Assembly: GCA_030323885.1 (NCBI GenBank)
Contig: CM059197.1
Span: forward strand, 35,333,484 to 35,397,483
Source: Branchipolynoe longqiensis
Taxonomy: Eukaryota; Annelida; Polychaeta; Phyllodocida; Polynoidae
DNA: 64,000 nt
Reading direction: 5' to 3'
Shown here: positions 1-11,461 of the stretch, in pieces
Numbering within the stretch: the first letter of the stretch is position 1
How the letters are laid out: each line of letters opens with the position of its first letter
Notes under the pieces: generated by a model
Told to the model about the DNA's origin: nothing
Database searches by the model: none
Seen by the model: only the letters and a program-made list of their open reading frames with translations
Program-made: the position numbers and the translations under genes

Positions 1-124
1 GATCCTATATATCCAACAGGGGGTGGGGGTGGGGGTGGATTCTGAGGGCACCCGATTACGGAACTCCTGCACATCGAGACCCCTCCCATACTACTAGTAC
101 TACTACTACGGTACTACCCACTTA

Positions 125-464
125 TTAAAGCTGCATAGTCCAATGAAATTTCGAATTTTCAAAACCAAACCAATTATCTAGATTTGATTTGACATATCTA
201 ACTTAGATACTGATGCACTTATTAAGCATTTGTTTCTACGTAGAAGGCAACACTGAGTCAATTTAACAGAACCTGTTACCGCAGAAGTCTATGGTGCCAG
301 AGGTTTGGCAAGCTTGCCAAAACTAATTTTCCATGTTTTCACTCAAAATATCTCAAAATAAAAGTAACTTTGAACTAATGTAAAGTAGATACTATCGATC
401 AATCTAATATATTTATCTCATAAAAAATAGAGAAATTCAAAACCATCTGACTATGCAACTTTAA
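125..464. mobile_element. AT-rich MITE (family M3), full copy
   Basis: The ends form inverted repeats: TTAAAGCTGCATAGTCCAAT at the left and, inverted, ATCTGACTATGCAACTTTAA at the right. The interior matches copies at 14437-14784, 42638-42992 and 61793-62137, including a conserved TTTGGCAAGCTTGCCAAAA palindrome. There is no coding capacity. The superfamily is not evident from the ends. Confidence 0.65.
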
Positions 465-735
465 ACATTTGTTCCTGTATAGAAGGGAAAACTAGGTAAA
501 TTTAATAGAACCTGCTACTGCTGAAGCCTATGGTGTCAGAATTTCATTGTGTAATGCCAAAATAAGTTTGGCATGTTTTCAATTCAAATATGTTTTAATG
601 TTTCAAATATCAAGTTAGCCACTTGTTATCAAAGTTACTTCAAACTAGAGTAAGGTAGATAATAACGATCATCCTAATATATTTATCTATAAATATAGGC
701 AGAAACTCAAACCCATGGGACTATGCAATTTTAAG
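465..735. mobile_element. AT-rich MITE (family M3), truncated copy
   Basis: This copy directly abuts the previous one. It repeats the same internal landmarks (first-base-onward match to ACATTTGTTCCTGTATAGAA, a TTTGGCATG segment, and the GGACTATGCAATTTTAAG end) but lacks the outer left end. Confidence 0.5.
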
Positions 736-1057
736 ACAACAATTAAACCAACTTCAAATTAAAACTGAACATGTAATGAATATATGGTAGGAATATAATT
801 ACTAAAATGATATAAGCATGTTTGTGTGTACTTATTTAAAACGAATTCTTGTATCACTAAAGTTATTTTTCCCAGTGCGTTTTTCATTTTGTCAAAGTAT
901 TTATTCAAGTAAAAAGGATATATTACTAAATATTCTAATAATCAAAATGTTGATGTACAATTAAAATTACCCAAGTATTTGTAAAGCTTGTGTTAAAACC
1001 CCGATGCTCCTATCCTCCATATATACCCAATATTTGTCAGATTCTACAAATTCATAA
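736..1057. other. AT-rich single-copy stretch
   Basis: I see no open frame with coding character, no splice-flanked exon and no repeat shared with the rest of the window. Confidence 0.4.
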
Positions 1058-1124
1058 ACTCATTGTCATGAGTGCGCACTGTTATAAGTCGGTACCCGTC
1101 CTGATATGAAGATTGCCAGAAACA
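1058..1124 (+). repeat. SINE-A fragment
   Basis: This short piece matches the 3' part of the dominant tRNA-derived SINE: a GAGTGCGCACTGT segment followed by AAGTCGGTACCCGTCCTGAT. Head and tail are missing. Confidence 0.5.
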
Positions 1125-1304
1125 TGTTAGCTATTTCAATGACCATTTGTGAATAAATAATATAACCTACAACGATATTCTGCTTTGCTTTTTATATATT
1201 TGTTTAAATGTTAAGAAAATAATAACGGACGCCAGTCATTCCATGTTCTTTGCCCTATGGTATCGTAAGCTAGTGCCGAGGATCGGGCTCTAGGTAGCTA
1301 CATA

Positions 1305-2200
1305 TATATTAGATAAAGGATTAACCCAATACTCGCAGTACACGGGTGAATACCAACCCTATATAAAAATGGTTGAAAAAACGGGGAAATGAAATGAGAT
1401 CCTAATTTCACAATCTAAGAAGCAGCATTATTCTTTGTATGTCTTCATATATTGAAAAATATAATAAAATATCTAGTTGAATAAGATTTAAAAGTGAAAT
1501 CGACGGCGTTCTATGGCCGCCATCTTGTATTTTTTGCATTCTCTCCCAATTCACCAACTCTGTGCCTATATAAGTATCCATTTGATACTGGAGGCAGGCA
1601 TTCTACTTCCTGTTCTATAATAAAGCTATTTTCGCCCGTATTTACACGACGTTGTCGTTCACCTGTGTATTACAAGTACTGGGTGAATCTTGATTCTACA
1701 TATATATATATACTCCTAGGTGTAGGCTATCTTTCACCATAGCACCTATATCTTAAACTCACTTTGGACTAGATAAAAGATTCACCCGGTACTTGTAGTA
1801 CATGGGTGAAGATCAGCCTTATATAAATACGGGCGAAAATAGCGTTAGTATGGAACAACAAGTAGAATGCCTGGCACCAGTGTCAAATGGTTACTTATAT
1901 CAACACAGAGTTGGTGAATGAGAGAGAATGCAAAAAGACAAGATGGCGGCCGCAGAATGCCGTCGATTTCACTTTTAAATCTGATTAAACTAGCTATTAT
2001 ATTATATTTTTCAACTCAAAGGTAGCGGGCTCTTAATAATACATATGTAAAGAATAAATGTTGCTTCTTAGATTGTGAAATTAGGCTCTCAATTCTTTGA
2101 CCCGCATTTTCGCCACCTTTTACATAGGGTTGGTTTGCACCCCTACTGCAGCAGTACGGGGTGAATCTTGTACCTAACTTTGGACATGCCTCCTGATGAT
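1305..2200. mobile_element. Large fold-back (long inverted repeat) element
   Basis: The left arm (about 1310-1745) and the right arm (about 1760-2190) are imperfect reverse complements over some 400 bases. The match includes GTGAAATCGACGGC, GGCCGCCATCTTG, a TTTTCGCCCGTATTTA segment and CTAATTTCACAATCTAAGAA. The inner part of each arm carries a smaller palindrome of the form GATTCACCC...GGGTGAA, so hairpins nest inside the fold-back. No open frame of coding quality spans the arms. I could not define a target duplication. Confidence 0.65.
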
Positions 2201-2388
2201 CGAACGTGGCAGGATTCTGGTCACACATTTAGTAATCTTATATAGATTGCAGTGAAATTGTCATATAAAATATTTTACATGAGCTATGGCCGTATCACTA
2301 AAAATAACACCAACATTCGTATCGGATATGGGTAACTCCTATCATGTGACAGGTCTGTGTATGTACCGGTATTTACCGGTATGTACCG

Positions 2389-2440
2389 GTATGTATGTAT
2401 GTATGTATGTATGTATGTATGTATGTATGTATGTAGGCCC
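2389..2440. repeat. GTAT microsatellite
   Basis: A run of GTAT tetranucleotides, flanked on both sides (2370-2560) by degenerate versions of the same unit. Confidence 0.9.
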
Positions 2441-2559
2441 CCTATGTATGTAGGGGGATCTATGTATGTATGCCGCATGTAGGCCAATGCGTGTATGTAT
2501 GTAATGTAGTCTATACGTATGTATGCCTCTATGAATGAATGCATGTATGTAGGTTATGT

Positions 2560-2870
2560 ATGGACATTATCATTATGAATGAAAAATGTCTAAAGAAATG
2601 TTAACATTTCTAATGTCTTTATGACCACCAACTATTTCTTTACAATACTATAGATCACACTATGAACGCGGAACACTAAAACGAACAGCCTACTACCGCG
2701 AGTGCTGTCAGCTGAGAAGTAGATAACAAAACAAACAAATAGCAGGCTTACTATTACTAGTATTAGTATTACATTTTGAGTTGACAGTGGTCCTGTTATC
2801 AGCACTCACTCTACATATACCAATAGATGCCGAGTTGTTGAACTAAGTGAGTGCTCCTACGCTCCGTCCA
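2560..2870. other. Single-copy stretch upstream of a promoter-like site
   Basis: I see no gene, RNA or shared repeat. It ends in a C homopolymer tract at about 2873-2892, immediately upstream of the NRF1/ETS promoter-like sequence. Confidence 0.4.
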
Positions 2871-2904
2871 CTCCCCCCCCCCCCCCCCCCCCACACCCAA
2901 CCCG

Positions 2905-2944
2905 GGAAGTTTGCGCATGCGCAGTGAGAATCCACCGGAAGTTG
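2905..2944 (+). promoter_or_regulatory. NRF1 plus ETS promoter-like module
   Basis: The perfect palindrome TGCGCATGCGCA at 2912-2923 matches the NRF1 site, and ACCGGAAGT at 2934-2942 matches an ETS/GABP site. This pair, without a TATA box, is characteristic of broadly expressed metazoan promoters. A non-coding exon-like segment with a strong splice donor follows within about 110 bases, which sets the orientation to +. The motifs are seen; promoter function is inferred. NRF1-type palindromes also occur at 41624-41635 and near 45298. Confidence 0.5.
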
Positions 2945-3054
2945 GTTTGTTGCTATTGCTCTGACAGTTAGATTCGTCTAACTCTCACGTCGACACAAGA
3001 ACATCATTTTCTCGGATTTTCTCAGCCCCCTAAAAAAATTCCGTTACCACTTCG
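2945..3054 (+). other. Candidate non-coding first exon of a host gene
   Basis: The segment lies directly downstream of the NRF1/ETS module and ends at TTCG followed by the consensus donor GTGAGT (3055-3060). It contains no ATG, as expected for a 5' untranslated exon. The transcription start is not determined; 2945 is a nominal limit. The proposed next exon is the ATG-bearing one at 16073, across a 13-kb intron containing the Harbinger transposon. Confidence 0.38.
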
Positions 3055-3060
3055 GTGAGT

Positions 3061-3441
3061 TCCACAGTGGCTTGTTCTTACTATAGTACCATAGAGTAGC
3101 TAGTCGCATGTGTATTAGCGGGGCAAGTAGTATGTTATTGACTCACAAACTTGAAGTCCCGTCCCCCCTTTCAAGGCCTTTGCTTTAAATCTCTGTCTCC
3201 GTAACACTTCATGTTCATCCCAGATTATCATAGACTGAGCGTGCGTACTGTGGGATTATGTGTAGAAGATTATGTACGAAACTTTATTTAGGGCTATGTT
3301 TTCATTTACAAGCGGAAAGGATATGTGTGTAGGTCTGTGAGCTTGTGACATGATAGATAAAAATTAAAAGGTTCACCCCTACCCACTACTCGAGAACAGT
3401 AGCCTACTGTTGAGTACGCCTACGGCTACAGAGTGAATCTT
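3061..3441. other. Intronic stretch with a small palindrome
   Basis: No gene is visible. At 3365-3440 an AAAAGGTTCACCCC segment pairs with GAGTGAATCTTTT as a small inverted repeat around a GTAGCCTAC-like core. It resembles the GATTCACCC palindromes of the fold-back element at 1305-2200. Confidence 0.35.
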
Positions 3442-3444
3442 TTA

Positions 3445-4119
3445 AGGGCCTGTCACACTACAACGTATAGCCGCAGCGCATGCCGACGTATGTGATTTTC
3501 GACCAACACGTTGGTGTACGTCGTCATACGTTACATATATGTTGGGCATACGACGGGTACATCGTTATGTGTCGTCTTACGTCGCTGTGCATCGAAGCTC
3601 CGAAAAAATTGTGTGCATGCTAACAATTTCCAACGGGTGTTGACGTGTGGCTCGTACATTGAATGTACGCTGCGTGTACATTCGGGATGTGTCGGCATAC
3701 GTCAGGGATACCTTGGTATACGTTGCTGCATGTTAGCTGTACGTTCAGTCGGTGGGAACGTGCAGTCTGCGTACAGTCCGCATACTGGCAACAGATGCAT
3801 TTTGTACTCCTAACACACTTTGAACGTATGCCTGCCATATTTCCAGCATATTTAACGTATACACCATACTTCTAGCGATGGAGTAACGTATGTAACATTG
3901 ATCACCGTTCCATGAGCATATGCGAGCGTTTTGCGAGGCACATGAACGCTCTCATACGCTAGAAATACGTCAGAGATACGTTCCACATACGTTACGTACG
4001 TTGTGTATACGCCGATTTTTATCCCCCGCTGCTGAAAAGTTAGACAAATGCCGACATACTGGCAAATTTTCTAACGTTGAGCACGCGCTGTCACTGTACG
4101 TCGTAGTGTGATAGGTCCT
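3445..4119. mobile_element. Harbinger-like MITE H1
   Basis: The termini are inverted: AGGGCCTGTCACACTAC at the left and GTAGTGTGATAGGTCCT at the right. TTA flanks both sides (3442-3444 and 4120-4122), the TWA type of 3-bp duplication expected of PIF/Harbinger. The interior is dense in CGTATG/CATACG words in both orientations, which creates chance open frames. It is related to H4, H5, H7 and H8. Confidence 0.75.
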
Positions 4120-4178
4120 TTAGTCTTAGATCTAGTAATTTGTATAGTTATTATCGCTATTGCTTTACATCAGACCTA

Positions 4179-4795
4179 AGCCCCATTCACACACGGGCGT
4201 TAAGTCGCCTCAACTAGTTCGCCTTGTATAGTTCAACTCAAATTGGTCATGTGGACGGTACGCTGAGGCGACTTAAGCCTGAGCCGTCTCATCTAGTTCG
4301 GTTCAACTAGACCACGTCGCGAGGTAGTATATATATATGAAGCGAACTAGCTTAAGTCGACCCATCTTGCTTGTGTGGATGGTAGCGGTTTACTTTGAGG
4401 CGGTTTAAGCGCGTCACATGCATGTGCAGTCGAGACCTGAGTTTGTTGACTTTCCGGTCGATCAAAAGCGCATATTATATGATTTGGTCTATGAAACCGC
4501 TAGCTGTGCACAGATATTTTTTTCATCATTTATTTTTAGGTTTTCACTGCCCAGCAGAAGTTTTGACCGTTCCAAAACAATATGACTCAGTCTATGCATA
4601 TCTAGGTCGAACCCACACTCTCTCATGGTGACGTCGACTAACCGAAAGTGGCGCTGGTTAGTATGGACTTGCTCATGCGCAGATATCGATTTCCGGCTTA
4701 AACCGCCCCAAGTACTGGATGTGTGGACACAACACACTTTCACGCCTAGTTCGCCTTATCTAGTTCGGCCTAAAGTTGTGGGTGTGAACAGGGCT
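4179..4795. mobile_element. Harbinger-like MITE H2
   Basis: The ends AGCCCCATTCACACAC and GTGTGAACAGGGCT are inverted, and CTA flanks both sides (4176-4178, 4796-4798). The interior is filled with AACTAGTTCG/CGAACTAG-type words and their complements, a different motif set from H1. Confidence 0.7.
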
Positions 4796-4798
4796 CTA

Positions 4799-5404
4799 GA
4801 TTATAGATATATATATTTAACTGAGAAAGAAACCCGAACCAATCATTTCTATTTACTTTAGTACCTACCGTAAAACAAACAAGCAACAACATTCTTCCAG
4901 TCCCTTCTATTTGAAGTAATACTCCATGAATAAATATGAGCACCCTATAATTAATTAAGCTTCAGCGAATTGAGGAAAAGACGGCTCTGTTTTTGTTGTT
5001 GACTAAATGGGTTTTGAGGTAGGTTGTCTCTTGTCTGTGCCCCTCCTGATGTGACCATATATGTTGCTAGGACGTTACCCCCCCCTCCCCCAATAAACTA
5101 AGCTTTTCTGTAAACGAAATATCCAGTGGACCAGTGTTTATTAGTGGAAAATTTCAAGCCTCTAATACTACCTGCGGTTTGGATAGTCTAAGCCAATCAG
5201 AGCGTCATTCTGGGGAATTGGTCGTTGACCCACTTTAGGCTAGGGTAGAACTTTCTCTGAATGGAAAAGTACATGTAGCGAATTCACACTGTCGTTGCAA
5301 TCATCTCCACCCTCCCCCTTCTCCATGTCCCCCCCCCCCCACTACCCTCCCCCCCCTCTACTCCCGTACCGCTCCGCCTTCCCCAGCTGACCACAGTTGC
5401 TCCT
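4799..5404. other. Single-copy stretch with C-rich tracts
   Basis: No gene is seen. A GTTGCTAGGACGTTA fragment at about 5063-5077 may be a SINE-A tail remnant. C-rich runs occur at about 5078-5094 and 5329-5360, just outside the Harbinger left end. Confidence 0.35.
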
Positions 5405-5518
5405 CTGGGCCCGTATGCATGGAGCCGGGGTAGCGCCCTACCTCTGGGGGTAGTTGGGATTTCCGGGATAGCGGCGAAATGTTGCTATGCATGGGCCGGG
5501 GGTAGGGATACCTCTGGG

Positions 5519-5526
5519 TATAAAAG
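5519..5526 (+). promoter_or_regulatory. TATA box of the Harbinger nuclease gene
   Basis: TATAAAAG lies about 60 bases upstream of the nuclease start codon at 5587, between the left terminal repeats and the gene. Its position is compatible with a transcription start a few tens of bases before the ATG. Confidence 0.55.
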
Positions 5527-5586
5527 TCGGGTAAGCTACCCCCGTTACATAGCTGGTATAAGGGCTGGGGTAGGCCCTGAATCAAA

Positions 5587-8077
5587 ATGGAGGTCTTCAT
5601 ATATCGACGCTTTATGGAGAGAGGCCATTTAGCCAGGAACCGTATTTTCCGTGATAGGACTAATCCATTTGAGAAATTTGATGATCTTGAGCTTTTTAAG
5701 AAGTTCCGATTCCGAAGGCACAACATTTTGACACTCACCGATACGTTGACAGACGCAATCGAGCATCCAAACCGACAGGGATCGCTTCCGCCATTGCTGC
5801 AGGTACGTGTTTACAACGCACCTCGTAAATTGGTGCTGTTTTCCTTTAATGTTGATGACATTCATTACGGACGTAAGTCTTACGGGTTTACAGCTTATTC
5901 TATACGTCCTTCCTCTCCCTCTACCTACTATTTTGACCTTTTAAGTGGTCGAGACGTAGTTATGATGCCGCCGCATGTGCACGTTGACACTAGAGTGCCG
6001 GTGGATTGGACATAAATGGTGTCACTGTCACTGTGATGTGATTGTCTATTTCCAAACTTTTGCTGTCAGTGAAACAGCATCCTATGGATAGAGATTTATG
6101 AGACCTTCAAAATCTAGGCGAAATACCATTTTCTAGCTGTAGATCGACCAAGTTAGAGGTGTTTTAGCTTGCTGAAATGGCCCTCTCTTCTACACTAAAC
6201 AACCCGAAATTTGTAACCCCTTTTCCTTACAGAGGTGTCAGGGCATGCAAGTTGTTCTCTTCGGCATTGTATGTAACATCATTGACAGTTTAGGCCACTA
6301 AATAATGGATCAATATGTCAATATTTTACTATTTTGCTAGACTCAATTTGTTCGAATTTGATACTATTATTACGCTGCTGTGTAGCAACATACACATCTA
6401 ATTTTTGCTAATTAGGTGACACATATTTTCTGGCCCGCTTGCAACAATTACCAGTATGTAGCAAAACATTGTCTACTTTCTCATGACACCTACATTTTCT
6501 AAGACTTATTTAATGTTTGCCACACTTGCACTGCAGGTTATGATCGCACTGCGCTTTTACGCCAGTGGTAGCTTCCAAGATGTGTGTGGGGAGTTGGTGG
6601 GCGTGGATCAGTCGACGGTATCACGCACTGTTTCACGAGTTACGGATGCACTCGCCCACCAACTGCAACAGTCGGTGAACCTGCCAACGCAGGAGGCTGC
6701 TGACCGTACGAATGTGAAAATATTCAACACCCATGGATTCCCCAATGTCTTCGGCTGTATCGACGGCACCCATATCAGGATACAGGCCCCCAACGAGTTT
6801 GAGCATGAATTCGTTAACCGCAAACACTATCACTCATTGAACATCCAGGTAAATATTACTAAGTAAAAAAATTGCCTATACTGTTATGTTTACAAGGACA
6901 AGTTAATTTACACAAGTTAATTTACACTGTTACTTGGTATACAGGGGTATTTGCCTAGCGTTATCACAAAAAAAATTCCTGTCTCAATTCCTCGCCAACC
7001 TAGCTGACACTATATACCTATCAACTATTCACACCTATGCTATGTGTTTGTAAAACACACTTTACGCTAAATGATTACTAGTGATTGGGCGTAGTTTGTG
7101 GCCTCCACGCTATAGTACATATAGCCATTCAGCACTGTACTTTCAGTGGCCTACTGTAAAAAATTCCTACTATTATCTTCCCCATCGATGCAGAACTACG
7201 ATGCACACCCCACTTCCAACATAGGCTTTTCTAGACTTACATATACGCTACATTTAGGGTCTGTTACCGTGAGGTGAATTTCTTGTTTGCTTTATAATCC
7301 ATATTGGAAATGTGTGGAATGACCTCAAATCTGTATTGATATTGTTGGTGGTTGTGTGCTTCTAAATATGTCGGATAATGTAAATTTAATGATTTCTTTT
7401 ATAGTGGATTAGACTTTACTTGTTCCCCTTTTTACGGTTTTTTCAAATAAAAATAACACCCGCTATATTAACAGCACGCAACTCCTTGTGTTCACTTTTG
7501 GTAACTAACTGTTTCCTGTTTGTTATTGCAGGTGATCTGTGACGGTGATTTAAAGTTCATTGATTGTATTGTAAAATGGCCGGGCAGCGTTCATGACGCG
7601 CGTATCCTGCGCCAGTCTGATCTGTTTGCGGCGTTCGAGAGCGAGGACAAACCAGTCAAGGGTGTACTGCTTGGGGACAGTGGGTACATGCTGCGTGACT
7701 GGCTTTTCACCCCCTTCCTCACCCCCAACACACCACAGCAGAGAGCATACAACCAGCACCATAAGTCGGCGAGGTCGCTGGTTGAAAGGTCCATAGGGAT
7801 ACTCAAGAGGCGATGGCATTGTCTGCGTCGGCTGCGCCTTCAACCTGTCAAGGCGTGCAATGTCATAACAGTTTGTATTATTCTGCACAATCGAGCACGA
7901 CTCCTGAACCTCGATGCTCCCTCCGATTCCGAGTCAGACGGAGAGGCAGACGATGAAGAAGAGGCATATGACGATGACGGCGACCATGACCGTCCAGAAA
8001 ACTACAGACGTTCCGAGCGCGTTCGCAGCCAGGTGGGGAAAGCAGCCAGACAGAGAATGGTGGACAACTTCTTTTGA
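5587..8077 (+). CDS. Harbinger transposase nuclease, HARBI1-like
   Basis: This is a DDE-type nuclease that, in this superfamily, cuts and re-inserts the transposon with help from a Myb-like partner. Three exons join in phase 0: 5587-5802 (donor CAG/GTACGT), 6537-6848 (acceptor CTGCAG, donor CAG/GTAAAT) and 7532-8077 (acceptor TTGCAG). The product is 357 aa, close to the roughly 350 aa usual for HARBI1. Residues 73-112 hold the helix-turn-helix region, including DQSTVSRTVSRV. The catalytic triad is visible: D148 in GCIDGTHIRI, D225 in LLGDSGY and E261 in VERSIGILKRRW, with the family signature WPGSVHDAR at 192-200. The C-terminus (about 302-327) is strongly acidic. The start at 5587 is the first ATG after the TATA box. 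No stop or frameshift interrupts it. Confidence 0.9.
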
Positions 8078-8429
8078 TTTTGGTATGTATTGGTCATTAG
8101 AAGAAGCATTTTTTTCATAAAAAAATACAAAGACACACACTTTGATAAAAGTATATATAGCACCTGTGGGCAACTTTATTAACACTCAGAAAAAAATAGT
8201 GACATATGAAAAGTCAAGTATATCTTCACATGTACGCATCGTAACATAGCCACAAGTAAACGAATTGTTGTCAAACTAAACGCACTTTTTATAACATGTG
8301 TACCCAGACCAACAAAACATTTATACCTTGTGTCCTGTCAAAATGACACGGAGCAACAATTTGCACTACATTTAGCCATATACCTAATAACATTCCTTAC
8401 ATTGTACTTAGTACAAATAACAAATATTT

Positions 8430-8920
8430 TTGGACTGGGATATGGAACATCTTACAAACATGTGAAACAAACAGTAAAAAGTTTATCACAACACATATAT
8501 AGTTAGAACGAAAAGCTTTATGCTAGATGGGTGGTGTGGCCCAACCTCACAACATTTCCTGAGATTTAACCATACACCTAATTACACCCATGAAATTAAA
8601 AGTGAATTTTAGTGTGTTTAGCACCGCAGATTGTCTATAGTCACTGGTATAAGGAACATCTTAAACATAAGTAGAGCCCTTTAATCGCTTAACAACTCTA
8701 TTGTGTATAGCACCGAGGACTGTGTACAGTCACTGTCATCTGGAACATCTGATAGATATTTAGCGCAGTACAATGGCTTTAACACCGCACCTTCTTTTTA
8801 GTCACTGGGATATGTAACATCATATAGAAAATTACAGTCATTAATTCCAACAAATACAGTACTGTGATCATCACCGGAGATATTCTTTTGTCACTTGGAT
8901 ATGGCACATCTTACATATCA
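8430..8920. repeat. Degenerate tandem repeat between the two Harbinger genes
   Basis: Five diverged copies of a unit containing GTCACTGGGATATGGAACAT are spaced about 70-200 bases apart (near 8435, 8638, 8728, 8797 and 8888). Most are preceded by a CACCG word. They fill the gap between the two convergent stop codons. Confidence 0.55.
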
Positions 8921-8955
8921 TCATTAAAGCCACCAGTATTTTTTATAACCTCTGA

Positions 8956-11429
8956 TTACTTCTTCAAATCCCTCTCTAATTTCTCCACCTCCAACGCTTC
9001 TCGCCTACGCTTCAAGTCCAACAACTCTGTATCGGCCGTCACCCTCAGAACCTCCCTCTCTAGTATCTCCAACTGTAAAGCTTCTCGCCGACACCTTATG
9101 TTAAACAGGTGCTCCTCCGCCCTCAACCTCTCCTCGTTTCCCTCTCTCTCCAATTTGGCCACTTCCAACTGTTCCCGTCTATACTGCATCACCAAGAGCT
9201 CTCTTTCCAAACCTTCACCCTCAACTCGCCCTTGCAGTAATGTGGCTTTTGCCTTGTTCTTACCCGACGTTGTGTTCAGATACTCCAGGAAGGCCGCTCT
9301 TTCCGGACCAGCATTTGGGAAGTCGTGAGGCGTTGCAAGGCGTTTGCGGCTCCGGACACTTCCACCTCGGGACAGTGTTTTGCTGGGAAGTGACGGAGTT
9401 CGCATGGGTTCATCGACTTCGGTGGTAAGGGTTGGCGAACATTCCGGATGAGCCGCCAGCACACACGAGGCGACGTCACCTACAGAAATATTAGACGGTG
9501 GATGATGCAATTGTGTAATATTACAACCTCTCCGGCAACTAATGTGTTTAAGCCTAGTACAGCTCAAGACGGAGCAGAGACAACGCGGATTACTTAGTAA
9601 GGGGCACTGTCAACTATTCTTGCCTGTCATAAGCAGGATCAAAAATATTGGAATCGCTAGCAGAAAATTCATGAGAAAGTCTAGGATAGTGTACGTAAGG
9701 CATGCGATAATGCTACTCAATGATGTTATGTTAATTGTTCACGTTCCACCCATACCGTGCCCCTGTCCCTACATACCTTCAATAACAAAGGGTAGTGTCA
9801 CGCACGATGAGCGATCCATTGCTGTATCCAGACGGGGAGTGGAGGAACACATCGGATTGCTCAGAACTACCGAGCATAATGATTCGGACATGTGGGTCTC
9901 GTGCGTCTCGTTGTGTTCTGTGGGCGTGCCAGAGAAGGCAAGTGTGATGCCTACTTGTTCATCGGCAGACGGTTTGGCTTGCGCGGGGGCTACAAAAAAT
10001 AATAGGGTGCTTTAAATTATGGGTCCGTGGGGCCACAGTTACCCGGACATTTATTCAATGGATGTTCAGTATGGGAATGCATATAAATAAATGATGTAAT
10101 AAGGCTTCGACACAATCCCTATGTCTTGTTCATTAGGGGACGGTTCCTAATTTTATGGACAACAGCGGCACACACGTCATTCACCGAATGACAGACATGG
10201 ATAATAGAAACAAATTCTTGTACATGTCACATGGAAGTTTGATACTAGCGACCTAAGATGGGAAAGTTTATTTAGAGTCGCCTAGGTACTTAGTGTTGAT
10301 AGCTTGGTAAATTGACATTACGCGGTGTACATTTTGATTACTCACTAAATATCTCTAAGCAGCAATTAGCGTATTTTGTGAACAAAATGTCTAATAGGTA
10401 GGCTCATAACATTGTACATACAGAGCACGCAAACTTGAGAATAGAGGTTTATGGGTTTTAATCTAAACGTTTTTGACATACTCGGTGTGTCACAAAAATC
10501 TTATAATTGGACACGGATTGTGGTACCTACTCGCGTCTAGACCTGTCTTAATAACGGGATGCTCCAAATTCTAGGAATATTAAACGGAATTTGTTACACG
10601 TTGCTTAAATGATTAATCAATACTATACAGATTAATGTGGTGATTACTTATTAAGTTACTCACGGTCAAAGCTTGCCGGATGGCGGGCTGCAAGAGAAAA
10701 AGAGAGTGTGGTTGGAAACATGTATTACAATAGTGCCTGTAAGGTAGGCGCTGTACAATTACTGCACCCAAAAGGTGGTACTTAGCAATGTGAGCTAGTA
10801 ACATAGATGAGGTCAATGAGGTAGACAAAAGCATCTATGTCCAATGATAATTGTTGTTACATATGTTCTAAAAGCAAATCCGTCACACAAAGCAATGTGT
10901 CAGCTGCACACGTACGGCTGTTGGTAGAAATTGACAGACACGAATAAAGATCATAGCCATTTTTCTGTTTATAATAGCATGGCTTACAAGTTAGTAATGG
11001 TATTCATTTGTTGTAAATCATTACATTATTTACAAACTTACCACTCACTCCATCATACAAGTTTGATTCGTATCCGATGATTTGGAGGATACTCTCCTCA
11101 TAGGGCAGTTGCGATTCCGGTGGGCCTCCTCCAGTTTTTGCTGCTCGCCTCTGACGCGTGAGTACATCACCCTTCATCCCCTTCCATTTTTCTTTTATTT
11201 CCAGACGCGAGCGTTTCGCTACCCCACACGCATTGACAGCCGCGGTCACGACGTCCCACGCACGGTTCTTTTCCTGTAGGGTTATGCGATTACTGAAGGC
11301 GGAAAACAATACTATCCTCCCCAACATTATTTCTTCGAGAAGCACACGAATTTCGTTGTCGCTGTAGTTTGCCTTTCGTGGCCTTTTGCTGGCAGTGGCA
11401 ATCTGAGAGGGAGTTGGCACACAAGACAT
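8956..11429 (-). CDS. Harbinger Myb/SANT-like DNA-binding partner protein
   Basis: In PIF/Harbinger elements the second protein binds the terminal DNA and brings the nuclease into the nucleus. Two coding exons join on the - strand: 11429-11042 (donor G/GTAAGT) and 9479-8956 (acceptor TTTCTGTAG), splitting one glycine codon and giving 303 aa. The first ATG (11429-11427) lies just after a ttttttctacttatctgcag-type acceptor at about 11463, so an upstream untranslated exon is likely. Residues 20-95 form a Myb/SANT-like (trihelix-type) domain with W58 and W82 in AWDVV and KEKWKGMKGD. Basic SKRPRK sits at 14-19 and RSRKR in the second exon could serve as nuclear localisation signals. The last 100 residues are a charged heptad-rich coiled coil rich in EREVL- and KLERE-type runs, probably for oligomerisation. 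It resembles the NAIF1-type proteins derived from this family. The frame is intact. Confidence 0.8.
9480..11041 (-). other. Intron of the Harbinger Myb-like gene
   Basis: The 1.56-kb interval is bounded by GTAAGT and TTTCTGTAG on the - strand. I find no further exon, nested gene or shared repeat in it. Confidence 0.6.
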
Positions 11430-11461
11430 TGCGCTCTGAGTTTTTTGCCTAGTAGGTGACC

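Noticed and set aside
1494..1742. 82-codon frame
   Set aside because: It sits in the left arm of the fold-back element, and its inverted partner arm is not open in the equivalent frame.
3511..3813. 100-codon open frame
   Set aside because: Inside MITE H1, with an equally open frame on the opposite strand.
9542..10015. 157-codon + strand frame
   Set aside because: Lies within the intron of the - strand Myb-like gene, has no motif and overlaps its splice acceptor region.
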